64,000 nt of DNA from JAFGVL01 sp964546015 (GCA_964546015.1 CAZJHO010000001.1:1-64000), one strand, 5' to 3'; positions 38,074 through 47,931 are shown, numbered from the stretch's first letter. Translations and numbers: made by a program. The notes: a model not told the origin generated them from the sequence alone.

Positions 38074-39663
38074 ATGGGTGGAGCTACTAATTGTCCGGAA
38101 ACCCCGAGACAGAAGATGATTGGGATGATGTACATCGTGCTTACAGCTTTGTTGGCACTGAATGTATCGGTTGAAGTTATCAATGGGTTTACGCTCGTAG
38201 AGGAAAGTTTGAAAGTCAATATCCAAGGGACAGAAAATCGTAATCTTGGATTATATAATAAGTTTGATGATTTAGATAAATTAAATCCAGATAAAGTAGG
38301 TTACTGGTTAAATGAAGCTAAACGAGTTCGTAAAGAATCAGACAAGTTGTACAATGAAATAGAAGACATCAGGCTTCAAATTGTAAAAGCGGTTGATGGT
38401 AAAGATGGTACATTAGATAATGTAAGAGGGAAAGATAATCTTGATGCTGCTTCTTATGTGTGTCTAAGTGATGGAGGTTTGGGTCGAGGAGTTGCTCTAA
38501 AGAAATCGATTAGTGACTATCAAAACTTGTTATTAGGATATGTTAAAGCCGATAAGGAAAAAACTACACTGATTGAAAGAACTTTCGATACTAGTGATAG
38601 AAGAGGTGAAGATAATCAGAAGAGATCTTGGGAAGTTGCTAATTTTCAAATGATGCCTGTTGCTGCAGCGTTGACGCTTTTGACAAAAATGCAAGCTGAT
38701 GTGCGTAATTTGGAAGGTGAAGTGGTTAATTATTTGAGGGGTCAAGTTGATGCTGATGACTTCCGAGTGAATGATATTAAAGCACTGGTTATTCCGACTT
38801 CGAAATATGTAATTAAAAATGGTAGATACGAAGCACAAATCGTTTTATCTGCAAGTGATTCAACTCAACGACCACAAGTGTTTATCGGTGGTGATCCAAA
38901 AACGGGCACCGGTGGTACGGAAGTTAAAGATGGGAAATATGAATTTGTAGCCAATACAATCGGAGAACGAAAATATGCGGGATATATTAGAATTCAAAGT
39001 CCGACATCAGGTGCTAAAATTTATCCATTTGAAAGTGACTATATTGTAGGTGAAGCTTCAGCTACTATATCAGCGGATAAAATGAATGTTTTTTATGCAA
39101 AAGTTGATAACCCTGTAAGTATTTCAGTTCCAGGTGTTCCTTCAAGTTCTGTAAATGCAACAATGACTTCTAACGGAACTATTCGTAGAACTCCAACAGG
39201 AGGATGGATTGTAAGACCTGAGCGTGCGGGACAGGAATGTGTGATTTCGGTTTATGCTAAAATTGCAGGAAAAGATGTAAAAATGGCTGATGGTAAATTT
39301 AGGGTAAAGTTATTACCACCGCCAGTTGCTTATATCCCATATGCAGACGAAAATGGAAACCCCATGAAATATAAAGGGGGAGAAAAAATATCAAAACAAT
39401 ATCTTCTTAATTTGACAAACTTAAGAGCAGAATTGGATGATTCGGATTTTGATGTTCCTTATACAGTTACAAAATTTGAGCTTAATATTACAAATGCAAT
39501 GGGTTCTATGGTGGAAATGTCTACAGGAGCTGCATTTACAGAAAAACAACAAACTTTCATACGGCAAATGCCTAAAGGTAAAAAATTCTTCTTGTCAGGA
39601 ATTGAAGCCGTTGGTCCAGAAGGTCCTAGAAAGTTGAAGCCAATAGAAGTTATTATTAATTAA
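38074..39663 (+). CDS. porM: T9SS motor subunit PorM (GldM)
   Basis: 529 residues. A short cytoplasmic N-terminus, ETPRQKMIGMMYIVLTALLA, carries the conserved Arg12 and a single membrane helix (about 15-35). Four periplasmic domains follow (helical D1, then beta domains D2-D4), ending GPEGPRKLKPIEVIIN. GldM spans the periplasm and transmits motor torque to the PorK/N ring. The gene starts 43 bp after porL. Confidence 0.95.
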   Translation: MGGATNCPETPRQKMIGMMYIVLTALLALNVSVEVINGFTLVEESLKVNIQGTENRNLGLYNKFDDLDKLNPDKVGYWLNEAKRVRKESDKLYNEIEDIRLQIVKAVDGKDGTLDNVRGKDNLDAASYVCLSDGGLGRGVALKKSISDYQNLLLGYVKADKEKTTLIERTFDTSDRRGEDNQKRSWEVANFQMMPVAAALTLLTKMQADVRNLEGEVVNYLRGQVDADDFRVNDIKALVIPTSKYVIKNGRYEAQIVLSASDSTQRPQVFIGGDPKTGTGGTEVKDGKYEFVANTIGERKYAGYIRIQSPTSGAKIYPFESDYIVGEASATISADKMNVFYAKVDNPVSISVPGVPSSSVNATMTSNGTIRRTPTGGWIVRPERAGQECVISVYAKIAGKDVKMADGKFRVKLLPPPVAYIPYADENGNPMKYKGGEKISKQYLLNLTNLRAELDDSDFDVPYTVTKFELNITNAMGSMVEMSTGAAFTEKQQTFIRQMPKGKKFFLSGIEAVGPEGPRKLKPIEVIIN

Positions 39664-39682
39664 TCAGAAATAATATAATTTT

Positions 39683-40561
39683 ATGAAAGCTTACAATCGA
39701 ATATTTCTAATCTTGTTAATGTCAATGTCATTCGGGATTTTAAATATTTCAGCACAAGGTGTGGAAAAGAGTTTTTTTGACGCTAACGGAGAAATTTCGT
39801 CTAGTATGCCTACTAGTTATGAAATGGAAGAATTGTCTCCTATTGAATTTCAAGCGCCAAGAGCAGATGATGTTAGATGGAGTAAGGATGTTTACAGAGT
39901 AATCGATTTGCGTGAAAAAATTAATTATCCTTTGTATTATCCTGAAGTTCCTACTAATAACAGAGAGTCTCTTTTCTCTATTATATTTAAATTGTTCCAA
40001 GCAGGTAAAATCCCAGCTTTTAAATTTGATATAGATAGGGAAGTTTTTTCAAAAGATAATTTGATTACTTTGGATGAAACTTTCTTGAAGACATATGATA
40101 TTATCTATAAAGCGAAAACTGTGGATGGAAAACAAGTTTTCGAAATAGAAGAAAGTGATATCCCAAATCGTCAGATTGTGAAATATTATTTAAAAGAAAC
40201 ATGGTTCTTTGACAAACACTCTTCTACTTTCTCAGCAAAAATTATTTCAATTTGTCCGGTGATTGTGATTGATAAGGGAATGGGTAACCAATCTTTCCCA
40301 ATGTTCTGGATTCCTTATGATTTGTTGCGTCCATATCTTGTTCAACGCGAAGTGTTGATTACCAATAAAAACAATACGGCTCGTATGAGTTTTGATGATT
40401 TGTTTATCAAACGCCGTTTTTCAGGAAATGTCTATAAACAATCAAATGAACAGAATAGAATTCTTCTTGATATGTATAATAATTCTGATGATGTTAAGCG
40501 TGCTCAAGATGAAATTAAGACTGAAATTATCAATTTTGAAGAAGATTTGTGGGAATATTAA
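39683..40561 (+). CDS. porN: T9SS ring protein PorN (GldN)
   Basis: 292 residues with a signal peptide (MKAYNRIFLILLMSMSFGIL, cut near ISA). Conserved features include VRWSKDVYRVIDLREKINYP, the AKIISICPVIVIDKGMGNQS region and SFDDLFIKRRFSGNVYKQSN. PorN partners PorK in the periplasmic ring. Last gene of the operon, 20 bp after porM and followed by a strong terminator. Confidence 0.95.
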   Translation: MKAYNRIFLILLMSMSFGILNISAQGVEKSFFDANGEISSSMPTSYEMEELSPIEFQAPRADDVRWSKDVYRVIDLREKINYPLYYPEVPTNNRESLFSIIFKLFQAGKIPAFKFDIDREVFSKDNLITLDETFLKTYDIIYKAKTVDGKQVFEIEESDIPNRQIVKYYLKETWFFDKHSSTFSAKIISICPVIVIDKGMGNQSFPMFWIPYDLLRPYLVQREVLITNKNNTARMSFDDLFIKRRFSGNVYKQSNEQNRILLDMYNNSDDVKRAQDEIKTEIINFEEDLWEY

Positions 40562-40580
40562 TTTATATTGCATAATTTTG

Positions 40581-40618
40581 AAAACAGTGAGACTATTAAA
40601 GTTTCACTGTTTTTTTTT
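40581..40618 (+). terminator. Terminator of the por (T9SS) operon
   Basis: AAAACAGTGAGAC pairs with GTTTCACTGTTTT (one G-U), followed by a T-run. Confidence 0.9.
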
Positions 40619-40633
40619 AGTAAAGCGGATTTT

Positions 40634-41803
40634 ATGAAATCTTTTGACATTATAGCTAAAACACTTAAAGGATTGGAAGAGGTTTTAGCTAAAGAGCTAA
40701 TATCGTTTGGTGCGGATGAAGTCCAGATACAACGAAGGGCTGTAAGTTGTAAAGGAGATCTTTCTTTTTTGTATAAAGCCAATTTATACTCGAGAACAGC
40801 TCTTCGTTTTTTAGTACCTATTGCTGCTTTTAATGCTAAAAACGCCGATCAGATTTATAAGCAAGTTAAACAAATAGATTGGACTGATTATCTTACAACA
40901 GATACTTCTTTTGCGATAGATTCGACTATTTATTCGGATAACTTTACTCATTCTCAGTTTGTATCATACAGAGTAAAGGATGCTATTGCAGATTATTTTA
41001 TGGAGAAAGAGAATAAACGCCCTTCTGTCAATATCAGCGCACCTGATTTGTTGATTAATATTCATGTTTCTCAAAATAAATGCACTATATCGCTCGACAG
41101 CTCGGGAGAATCATTACATAAGCGAGGGTATCGGGTCTCGCAAACAGATGCTCCTATAAACGAAGTGTTAGCTGCGGGTATTTTATTGTTAGCAGGATGG
41201 GATGGACAGTTTAATTTCATTGATCCCATGTGCGGTTCGGGAACATTTTTGATAGAAGCTGCTCTTATAGCTTTAAATATACCTCCCGGAATTTTTAGAA
41301 AATCGTTTGCTTTTGAAAAATGGAGGAACTTTGATAAAGAATTATTTGACGAATTGTACAATGATGATTCACAAGAGCGAGAATTTAATTTTATGCTATA
41401 TGGTTCTGATATTTCTTCCAAAGCAATAGAAATAGCTCAAAAAAATATAAAAGCAGCAGGGCTTAGTAAATATATTGAATTAAAAGTAGCTGATGTGGCA
41501 AATATGACTTTCCCGCAAGGAAAAGCGTTATTAGTTACCAATCCGCCTTATGGCAAGCGTTTGCAACCGGAGAAATTGTATGAAATATACGAGAATTTAG
41601 GTAGAATGTTGAAGTTCAACATGTCAGGAAACCAAGCTTGGGTAATTAGTTCGGATGAAAGATGCCTTACTCGTACAGGGATGAAACCATCTAAAAAAAT
41701 CGGTTTATTTAATGGCGATATAGATTGTTTGCTTTGTAATTACGAGATTTTTGAGGGAAAAAGAAAAGATTTTGTTGTTAAAAAGAAAGGATTAGAAAAA
41801 TAG
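40634..41803 (+). CDS. THUMP-domain 23S rRNA guanine-N2 methyltransferase (RlmL-like)
   Basis: 389 residues from ATG 40634 (MKSFDIIAKTLKGLEEVLAK); the upstream extension would read through the por terminator. A THUMP RNA-binding region (about 45-155) is followed by a Rossmann methyltransferase with DPMCGSGTFLIEAALIALNI and the catalytic NPPYGKRL. This matches the N-terminal half of E. coli RlmKL, which makes m2G2445 in 23S rRNA; the RlmK half is absent, as usual in Bacteroidota. The AddA-like gene begins 2 bp after its stop, so the two are probably co-translated. Confidence 0.9.
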   Translation: MKSFDIIAKTLKGLEEVLAKELISFGADEVQIQRRAVSCKGDLSFLYKANLYSRTALRFLVPIAAFNAKNADQIYKQVKQIDWTDYLTTDTSFAIDSTIYSDNFTHSQFVSYRVKDAIADYFMEKENKRPSVNISAPDLLINIHVSQNKCTISLDSSGESLHKRGYRVSQTDAPINEVLAAGILLLAGWDGQFNFIDPMCGSGTFLIEAALIALNIPPGIFRKSFAFEKWRNFDKELFDELYNDDSQEREFNFMLYGSDISSKAIEIAQKNIKAAGLSKYIELKVADVANMTFPQGKALLVTNPPYGKRLQPEKLYEIYENLGRMLKFNMSGNQAWVISSDERCLTRTGMKPSKKIGLFNGDIDCLLCNYEIFEGKRKDFVVKKKGLEK

Positions 41804-41805
41804 TC

Positions 41806-44800
41806 GTGTCAAATTTTCTTGTCTATAAAGCTTCAGCAGGTTCGGGTAAAACTTATGCGCTTGCGGTTGAGTACATTAAGCAATTAATGCTTAGTGACGA
41901 TCCAACTGCTTATAGAAACTTGCTGGCTGTTACTTTTACAAAAGAAGCTACCGGAGAAATGAAAGACCGTATAATGGCTGAATTGTACGGATTAGCTGTT
42001 CGCTTGAACGAGAGTAAGAGTTTTGCCACTTCGATACAGGCTTCTTTGTCTGAAAAACAAATGTTGACTTATGATGAAATTTGTGATAAAGCGAAACTTA
42101 TCTTAGTTGCCATTTTGCATGATTACAACCGATTCTATATTGGTACGATTGACGCTTTTTTTCAGCGAGTGTTGCGTAATTTGGCTCGAGAATTGGGAAA
42201 AGGTTCCAAGTTTAATCTTGAACTTAATACAACGCGTATTTTGAATGATGCGGTGAAATCGTTAATTGAAAAATCCAATCAAAATCCTGAATTGTTAGAT
42301 TGGATGAGTCGTTATGTGGAAGAAAATATTGAAGAAGGAAAAAATTGGCGAGTAGATAAAGAATTGAAATCTTTCGGGCTTAATATTTTTAATGAATACT
42401 TTCAGGAACATGAGTTGTTGTTGCGTAGGCAGTTGGAGGAGAATCCGAAGTTGATAGCGCAAATGGTTGCAACTCATCGTAAGCTGAAAAGTGATTTTGA
42501 AAAGAAAATGATGATGATAGCCAATTTATTTTTTGAAGAAAATCCTGATGATAACGATTTTTATCAAAAAGGCAAAGGTATTCCAGGGTATTTCAAGAAA
42601 ATAAAAAATGGAGATTATACTGCTCCCAACAGCTATGTGAATAATGTGTTGAATGGTAACGCAGGAAAAGATGGCGATAAGCGATTTCTTTCCCTGCTGC
42701 AAGAAGCAGAAGTTTTCCGAAGCAAACATATTATTTCTTATAATTCTTCTGTGTTGTTACTGAGAAACATACATCAGTTGGGCTTATTGTGGGATATTTC
42801 GTTAGAAATAGAGGCTCAGAATAAGGAAAATAACCGGTTTATGCTTTCGCAAACAGCGTTGTTTCTTAGCCAGATGATTGGCGATTCGGACGCATCATTT
42901 GTTTTTGAAAAAATTTCGGCAGAAGTAAAACATGTGTTGATTGATGAGTTTCAGGATACATCGCGGTTGCAGTGGAGGAATTTTAAATCTTTGTTGTTCG
43001 AAATTCTCGCCAATAGATACTTCAGTTTGTTGGTCGGCGATGTGAAACAATCGATTTACCGCTGGAGAAATGGCGACTGGAGTATATTAAATAACTTGGA
43101 AAAAGAACTATCGGTTAGTATAAAAACATTGGATCGGAATTACAGAAGCGCCCGCCGAATTGTTGAATTTAATAATTCATTTTTTGTACGAGCGGCTCAG
43201 CGTTTAGTAGAGGAGGTGCGACGACAATTTGCCGGAATTATAGATGATGATCCTTTTGAAACTGCATATAGTAAGGATTTGGTGGAACAAACACCTCTTG
43301 ATTTAGAAGAAAAAGGTTTTGTTTCGATTGATTTTATCGGAAAAGATAAAGAAAACGGTGTACCTTACAAATCGGCTGTTCTGACACGGATTGTTGAGAA
43401 ATTGAAAGATTTTAAGAATGCAGGCATTTCACCTAATGATATTTGCATTTTGACCAGAACCAATAAAGAAATCCGTGAGATAGCTGCCTATTTGATATTA
43501 CAAAAAAATACCGATCCGGAATTATCCGAAAGTGGTTATTTAGATATTGTTTCGAATGATGCGTTTTTACTGAGTGCATCACCTGCGTTGAAAATAATTA
43601 TTGAAGCGCTTCGCTTGTTGGTGGATTGGGAAAATAAATTGCCTCAAGTACAACTATTTTTGATGTGGAAAGACTTTGAGCAATCTTATACTGGTAAGCC
43701 TGTAAGCGATATTTATCAATTGTTATCTTCGGGAGAGGAAATTGATGATTTGTTTCCTTCAGGATTTAAAAAAGCTGATTTTGCTACTATTAGCTTAATA
43801 CCTCTGTACGATTTGGTTTTACATATTTATCAACTGTTTATTCAACCTGTTTTTGATAAAGTACCGGATTCGTCGATAAAATCAGATCAATCGGCTTATT
43901 TATACACATTTTTGGATAATTTGGTACAGTATTTATCGAACAGTGCCGGCAATATTAATTCTTTCATTACTTATTGGGACGAAGAGTTAAGTTTCAAGGC
44001 TTTGCCCAAGAAAACAGATTTGGTAGGTATCGAAGCCATGACGATACACAAATCCAAAGGGTTACAGTTTCACACAGTTTTGCTGCCTTTTTGCGATTGG
44101 GATATGGCAAAATATTCCAACCTACAGCAGAAAAGTATTGTTTGGTGTAAACGCAAAGAAGCTCCGTTTAACTTGGAGATTCTGCCTGTCGAATATACCA
44201 AAATGATGAAAGATTCTATTTTCTCGGATGAATATGCCAAAGAAACTGTGCAACTTTGGATGGATAATCTGAATGTTCTTTATGTAGCATTTACCCGTGC
44301 CGAAAGGAATCTTTGTGTGTTATCCGAGCCGAAAGAAACTTCTAAATCGTTTAAAGTTTCAGATTTGTTGTTTAGCTTGTCTCAGTTGCCTCAGCATGGT
44401 ACTTTTAATGCCGATACTTTACACTTTTCGTACGGTACTTTGGACATACAAAAGAACAGCCAAAAAGATTCTGAGAATATATTGAAAAATAAATCGGCTG
44501 TTTTCGAAGTTCCGGTTGTTTTCGCACAAAAAAATGCAAATAAGAAACCTTTGATGTTTTTACAGTCGAATCAATCAAGGGCATTTATTCATTCCGAAGA
44601 AAATATTGATACCGTTCAATATGTGAAACAGGGTAATATTATGCACGCGTTATTTGCCCAGATTAATACTTTGGACAATATTGAGCCCGCTGTTCGACAA
44701 CTGATTTTTGCCGGTTTATTAGCATCTGCAGAAGAAGAGTACTATATCAGCTTGATCAAAGAATCGATTCGTGCAACAGATACCGAAGATTGGTTTTCCG

Positions 44801-45060
44801 GTCGATACAGAGTTTTTAACGAATGCCTTATTTTACAAAAAGAAGACACGATGGGCAAAGTGCTCACTTGCCGTCCCGACAGGGTAATGGTTTCCGAAAA
44901 CGAGGTGATTTTGGTTGATTATAAATTTGGGAAAGCACATGAATCTCACTTCCGGCAAGTAAAAGAGTATATGAATGTATTGGCAGAAATGGGTTATACA
45001 ACTATTTCGGGCTATTTGTGGTATGTGAATGAAAATAGGGTAGAGAAAGTTATTTTATAA
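41806..45060 (+). CDS. UvrD/AddA-like helicase with C-terminal nuclease domain
   Basis: 1084 residues starting at GTG 41806. SF1 helicase motifs: Walker A ASAGSGKT (9-16), TFTKEAT, DEFQDTSRLQW (motif II), GDVKQSIYRWRNGDW (motif III), a motif V-like MTIHKSKGLQF and VLYVAFTRAERNL (motif VI). The C-terminal RPDRV...VDYKFG fits a RecB-type PD-(D/E)XK nuclease. It is therefore the AddA-like subunit of a double-strand break resection enzyme. An AddB partner would be expected but is not adjacent. It overlaps no neighbour and is coupled to the methyltransferase gene upstream. Confidence 0.9.
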   Translation: MSNFLVYKASAGSGKTYALAVEYIKQLMLSDDPTAYRNLLAVTFTKEATGEMKDRIMAELYGLAVRLNESKSFATSIQASLSEKQMLTYDEICDKAKLILVAILHDYNRFYIGTIDAFFQRVLRNLARELGKGSKFNLELNTTRILNDAVKSLIEKSNQNPELLDWMSRYVEENIEEGKNWRVDKELKSFGLNIFNEYFQEHELLLRRQLEENPKLIAQMVATHRKLKSDFEKKMMMIANLFFEENPDDNDFYQKGKGIPGYFKKIKNGDYTAPNSYVNNVLNGNAGKDGDKRFLSLLQEAEVFRSKHIISYNSSVLLLRNIHQLGLLWDISLEIEAQNKENNRFMLSQTALFLSQMIGDSDASFVFEKISAEVKHVLIDEFQDTSRLQWRNFKSLLFEILANRYFSLLVGDVKQSIYRWRNGDWSILNNLEKELSVSIKTLDRNYRSARRIVEFNNSFFVRAAQRLVEEVRRQFAGIIDDDPFETAYSKDLVEQTPLDLEEKGFVSIDFIGKDKENGVPYKSAVLTRIVEKLKDFKNAGISPNDICILTRTNKEIREIAAYLILQKNTDPELSESGYLDIVSNDAFLLSASPALKIIIEALRLLVDWENKLPQVQLFLMWKDFEQSYTGKPVSDIYQLLSSGEEIDDLFPSGFKKADFATISLIPLYDLVLHIYQLFIQPVFDKVPDSSIKSDQSAYLYTFLDNLVQYLSNSAGNINSFITYWDEELSFKALPKKTDLVGIEAMTIHKSKGLQFHTVLLPFCDWDMAKYSNLQQKSIVWCKRKEAPFNLEILPVEYTKMMKDSIFSDEYAKETVQLWMDNLNVLYVAFTRAERNLCVLSEPKETSKSFKVSDLLFSLSQLPQHGTFNADTLHFSYGTLDIQKNSQKDSENILKNKSAVFEVPVVFAQKNANKKPLMFLQSNQSRAFIHSEENIDTVQYVKQGNIMHALFAQINTLDNIEPAVRQLIFAGLLASAEEEYYISLIKESIRATDTEDWFSGRYRVFNECLILQKEDTMGKVLTCRPDRVMVSENEVILVDYKFGKAHESHFRQVKEYMNVLAEMGYTTISGYLWYVNENRVEKVIL

Positions 45061-45108
45061 TAAACTCTTTTGTATTTTTGGCATGTAAAATTTTAACCTA
45101 TCGATAAA

Positions 45109-45861
45109 ATGCTTTCAATATTATTAAATCACCGGACAATACGAAAATATACCGACCAAGTGATAGATGCCGCAGTGATGAATCGCTTATTAGAGGCAGC
45201 GTGTAGAGCGTCTAATACAGGCAATATGCAGACTTACAGTATTGTGGTAACAACAGATACGACACTTAAGGAAAAACTATCGCCGTGTCATTTTAATCAA
45301 CCTTTGCTAAAACAAGCCTATGCTTTAATTACTTTTTGTGCCGATTTTAATCGCTTTAATAAATGGTGTGAGCAACGAGATGCCGTGCCCGGATATGATA
45401 ATTTCCTATCCTTTACATCGGGAATGATAGATTCTATGCTGGCTGCTCAAAATTTCTGTGTGGCAGCCGAAACTGAAGGTTTAGGTATCTGTTATTTGGG
45501 AACAACTACTTACACTGCCGATAAAATTATAGAAATATTGGGGCTTCCTAAATTTGTAGTTCCTATAACAACCGTTGCTATTGGGTATCCGGCAGAGATA
45601 CCTACTGTACAGGAGGATAGACTTCCGTTAGAAGGAGTTGTTCATTATGATACCTATAAAGACTATTCAGTAGAAGATATTGACAGAATTTACAAAGCCA
45701 AAGAAGAATTGGAATCTTCTAAAGAATTTGTGGCTGAAAATAATAAACAAACTTTGGCTCAGGTATTTACAGATATTCGCTATTCGAAAAAGAATAACGA
45801 ATTATTTTCTGAAATATTTATCAAGGTATTAGAAAAACAAGGTTTCTTTAATTTTAAATAA
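45109..45861 (+). CDS. Nitroreductase-family FMN oxidoreductase
   Basis: 250 residues, NfsA-like layout. N-terminal ILLNHRTIRKYTDQVID and the FMN-binding ACRASNTGNMQTYSIVV, then AAETEGLGICYLGTTTY and a C-terminal helical extension. It is an NAD(P)H-dependent flavin reductase acting on nitro compounds, quinones or flavins; the true substrate cannot be read. A -7 box (TATTTTTG) lies at 45073-45080. Nine bases separate it from the symporter gene, suggesting one transcript. Confidence 0.88.
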   Translation: MLSILLNHRTIRKYTDQVIDAAVMNRLLEAACRASNTGNMQTYSIVVTTDTTLKEKLSPCHFNQPLLKQAYALITFCADFNRFNKWCEQRDAVPGYDNFLSFTSGMIDSMLAAQNFCVAAETEGLGICYLGTTTYTADKIIEILGLPKFVVPITTVAIGYPAEIPTVQEDRLPLEGVVHYDTYKDYSVEDIDRIYKAKEELESSKEFVAENNKQTLAQVFTDIRYSKKNNELFSEIFIKVLEKQGFFNFK

Positions 45862-45869
45862 TATTCAAA

Positions 45870-47231
45870 ATGATAACATCTATTATTTCCGACATATTGT
45901 CCGAAGCCAACTCTTTTTTATGGGGTTGGTTTATGATTATATTATTGTTTTCAACACATTTGTTTTTCACTTTCCGAACCGGATTTATACAACGCTACAT
46001 AGGAAAAGGGATTCGATTAACTTTTTCCAAATCAAATCCGGATCATCCCGGTGATGTTTCGCATTATAGTTCGCTTATGATTGCTTTAGCCGCTACTATC
46101 GGAGCCGGTAATATTGTAGGTGTAGCTACTGCTGTTTCGCTTGGAGGTCCGGGCGCTGTATTTTGGTGTTGGATTACCGGATTTTTTGGTATTGCGACTA
46201 AATATAGCGAAGCAGTTTTAGCGCTCAAATATCGAGTATTAACTCCCAAGGGAACCTATTTAGGGGGACCGATGTATGCTTTGGAAAAAGGACTAAATTC
46301 AAAAGTTTTAGCAATTCTTTTTTGTGTCTTTACTGTTATAGCATCATTTGGTATCGGTAATATGGTACAAGCGAATACTTTTTCTGATGTTTTAAACCAT
46401 TCATTTAATATTCCTTTATGGGTTTCGGGGGCTGTAAGTGCGGTAATTGTAGCTATTGTTTTAATTGGAGGGATCAAATCCATTGCCTCTGTTTCTTGTA
46501 AATTAGTACCATTTATGGCTGTATTGTATATTGTGTCTTGTTTGGCTATTTTAGTAGTAAATTCAGCTTTTCTTCCGGCTACTTTCAAGTTGATATTGCA
46601 AAGTGCCTTTTCAGCATCAGCTCTTGGAGGAGGGATGGTTGGTGGAGGACTTATGTTAGCCGCTCGTTACGGGATTGCTCGTGGATTGTTCTCAAATGAA
46701 TCGGGAATGGGTTCTGCACCGATTGCTGCCGCTGCTGCCAAAACAAAAATTCCTTCGGAACAAGGATTAGTATCAATGACCGGTACTTTTTGGGATACTG
46801 TTGTAGTTTGTGCGCTAACGGGGCTTGTGCTTGTGAGTGCCCAGCTGAAGAATCCTTCTGCATTTATCGACCTTAAAGGGGCTCGTATAGCCTACGAAGC
46901 ATTTACTGTAATTCCTTTCGGGCATTACTTTATGGTGATCAGTTTAGTGTGCTTCACTTTTTCAACTCTTGTAGGCTGGTCGTATTATGGCGAGCGTTGT
47001 ATTGAATATCTTTCAGGAGGAAAAGGAATCGTTGCTTATCGTATCGTATGGATTATTCTTGTTTATATTGGCGCAACAACGACACTGGATATTGTATGGA
47101 ATTTTTCCGATTTATTCAATGCATTAATGGTAATCCCCAATGTAATTGCGCTTTTGGGTTTACATAAAATAATTAAACAGGAAACCGAAAATTCAATGTT
47201 TTATAAACCAATACTTGGCAGGAAGAAATAA
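45870..47231 (+). CDS. Sodium:alanine/glycine symporter, AGCS family
   Basis: 453 residues, about ten membrane helices. The AGCS signature is clear: LAATIGAGNIVGVATAVSLG, GPGAVFWCWITGFFGIATKY, the GGGMVGGGLMLAARYGIARG region and SNESGMGSAPIAAAAAKT. It takes up alanine or glycine with sodium. It follows the nitroreductase gene and shares a bidirectional terminator with the convergent kdsD. Confidence 0.94.
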   Translation: MITSIISDILSEANSFLWGWFMIILLFSTHLFFTFRTGFIQRYIGKGIRLTFSKSNPDHPGDVSHYSSLMIALAATIGAGNIVGVATAVSLGGPGAVFWCWITGFFGIATKYSEAVLALKYRVLTPKGTYLGGPMYALEKGLNSKVLAILFCVFTVIASFGIGNMVQANTFSDVLNHSFNIPLWVSGAVSAVIVAIVLIGGIKSIASVSCKLVPFMAVLYIVSCLAILVVNSAFLPATFKLILQSAFSASALGGGMVGGGLMLAARYGIARGLFSNESGMGSAPIAAAAAKTKIPSEQGLVSMTGTFWDTVVVCALTGLVLVSAQLKNPSAFIDLKGARIAYEAFTVIPFGHYFMVISLVCFTFSTLVGWSYYGERCIEYLSGGKGIVAYRIVWIILVYIGATTTLDIVWNFSDLFNALMVIPNVIALLGLHKIIKQETENSMFYKPILGRKK

Positions 47232-47234
47232 AAA

Positions 47235-47267
47235 AAGAAGCAACAGTTATCCGTTGCTTCTTGATTT
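47235..47267. terminator. Bidirectional terminator shared by the AGCS gene and kdsD
   Basis: AAGAAGCAAC/GTTGCTTCTT stem with T-runs on both strands. The stem overlaps the last codons of kdsD, and the kdsD stop (47247-47249) lies in the loop. Confidence 0.8.
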
Positions 47268-47849
47268 TTCGCCCAAATAACCTCCGTGGTGTCGTTTGGA
47301 ATATTCTTCTTTCGTGAATCCTATTTTTTTCATAGTTCCTACTACTAAAATATCTCCAATAACGGTCATGACAGTTGTTGATGTTGTTGGAGCCATGCCT
47401 AATGCGCAAACTTCTTTCGGGTTTCCAGTATAAAGCATCGCTGTAGCATGCTCTTTAAGTGAGCTCTCTGTATTTGCGGTGATCACTATGAATTTAATAT
47501 CAACATACAATCGGCGTGCTAATTTTATCAATTCAATGATTTCGCGTGTTTTCCCTGAGTTAGATACAAGCAACATGACATCGTTTTGTTGCAGAAGTCC
47601 CAAATCTCCATGCTGTGCTTCGCTTGGATGAAGAAAAACGGCAGGAGTACCGGTAGAACTGAAAGTAGTCGATATATTCATGGCAATTTGTCCGGCTTTT
47701 CCCATGCCACTGGTTACAAGTTTACCTCCTTTTTGATGTACTTGTTCTACAATTAAATTAATTGCTTTCTCAAATTCATCGGTAATAGGAATATTCAGTA
47801 CAGCATTAGCTTCTTCTTGAAGCAAGTATTTCATTTCTTCTTTTGTCAT
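47247..47849 (-). CDS. kdsD: Arabinose-5-phosphate isomerase, SIS domain only
   Basis: Interconverts ribulose-5-phosphate and arabinose-5-phosphate, the first step to the LPS sugar Kdo. 200 residues from ATG 47849 (MTKEEMKYLLQEEANAVLNI). SIS-domain motifs: LVTSGMGKAGQIAMNISTTF, LHPSEAQHGDLGLLQQNDVM, SNSGKTREI and LGMAPTTSTTVMTVIGD. The two CBS domains of E. coli KdsD are missing; a SIS-only form is known in Bacteroides. A -7 box (TACCTTTG) lies at 47874-47867. It lies next to the GH16-like gene but has its own promoter. Confidence 0.9.
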   Translation of the reverse strand: MTKEEMKYLLQEEANAVLNIPITDEFEKAINLIVEQVHQKGGKLVTSGMGKAGQIAMNISTTFSSTGTPAVFLHPSEAQHGDLGLLQQNDVMLLVSNSGKTREIIELIKLARRLYVDIKFIVITANTESSLKEHATAMLYTGNPKEVCALGMAPTTSTTVMTVIGDILVVGTMKKIGFTKEEYSKRHHGGYLGEKSRSNG

Positions 47850-47876
47850 GAACTTAAATTTTCGTGCAAAGGTAAT

Positions 47877-47912
47877 AAAAAAGAGTTGCTTGATGTTATC
47901 AAACAACTCTTT
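47877..47912 (-). terminator. Terminator of the GH16-like gene
   Basis: AAAGAGTTG (47880-47888) and CAACTCTTT (47904-47912) form the stem; on the minus strand TTTTATT follows. It directly precedes the kdsD -7 box. Confidence 0.7.
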
Positions 47913-47931
47913 CATTTTTACAAAATAGTTT

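Noticed and set aside
47235..47912. kdsD and the GH16-like gene as one operon
   Set aside because: A terminator and a -7 box lie between them, so independent transcription is more likely.
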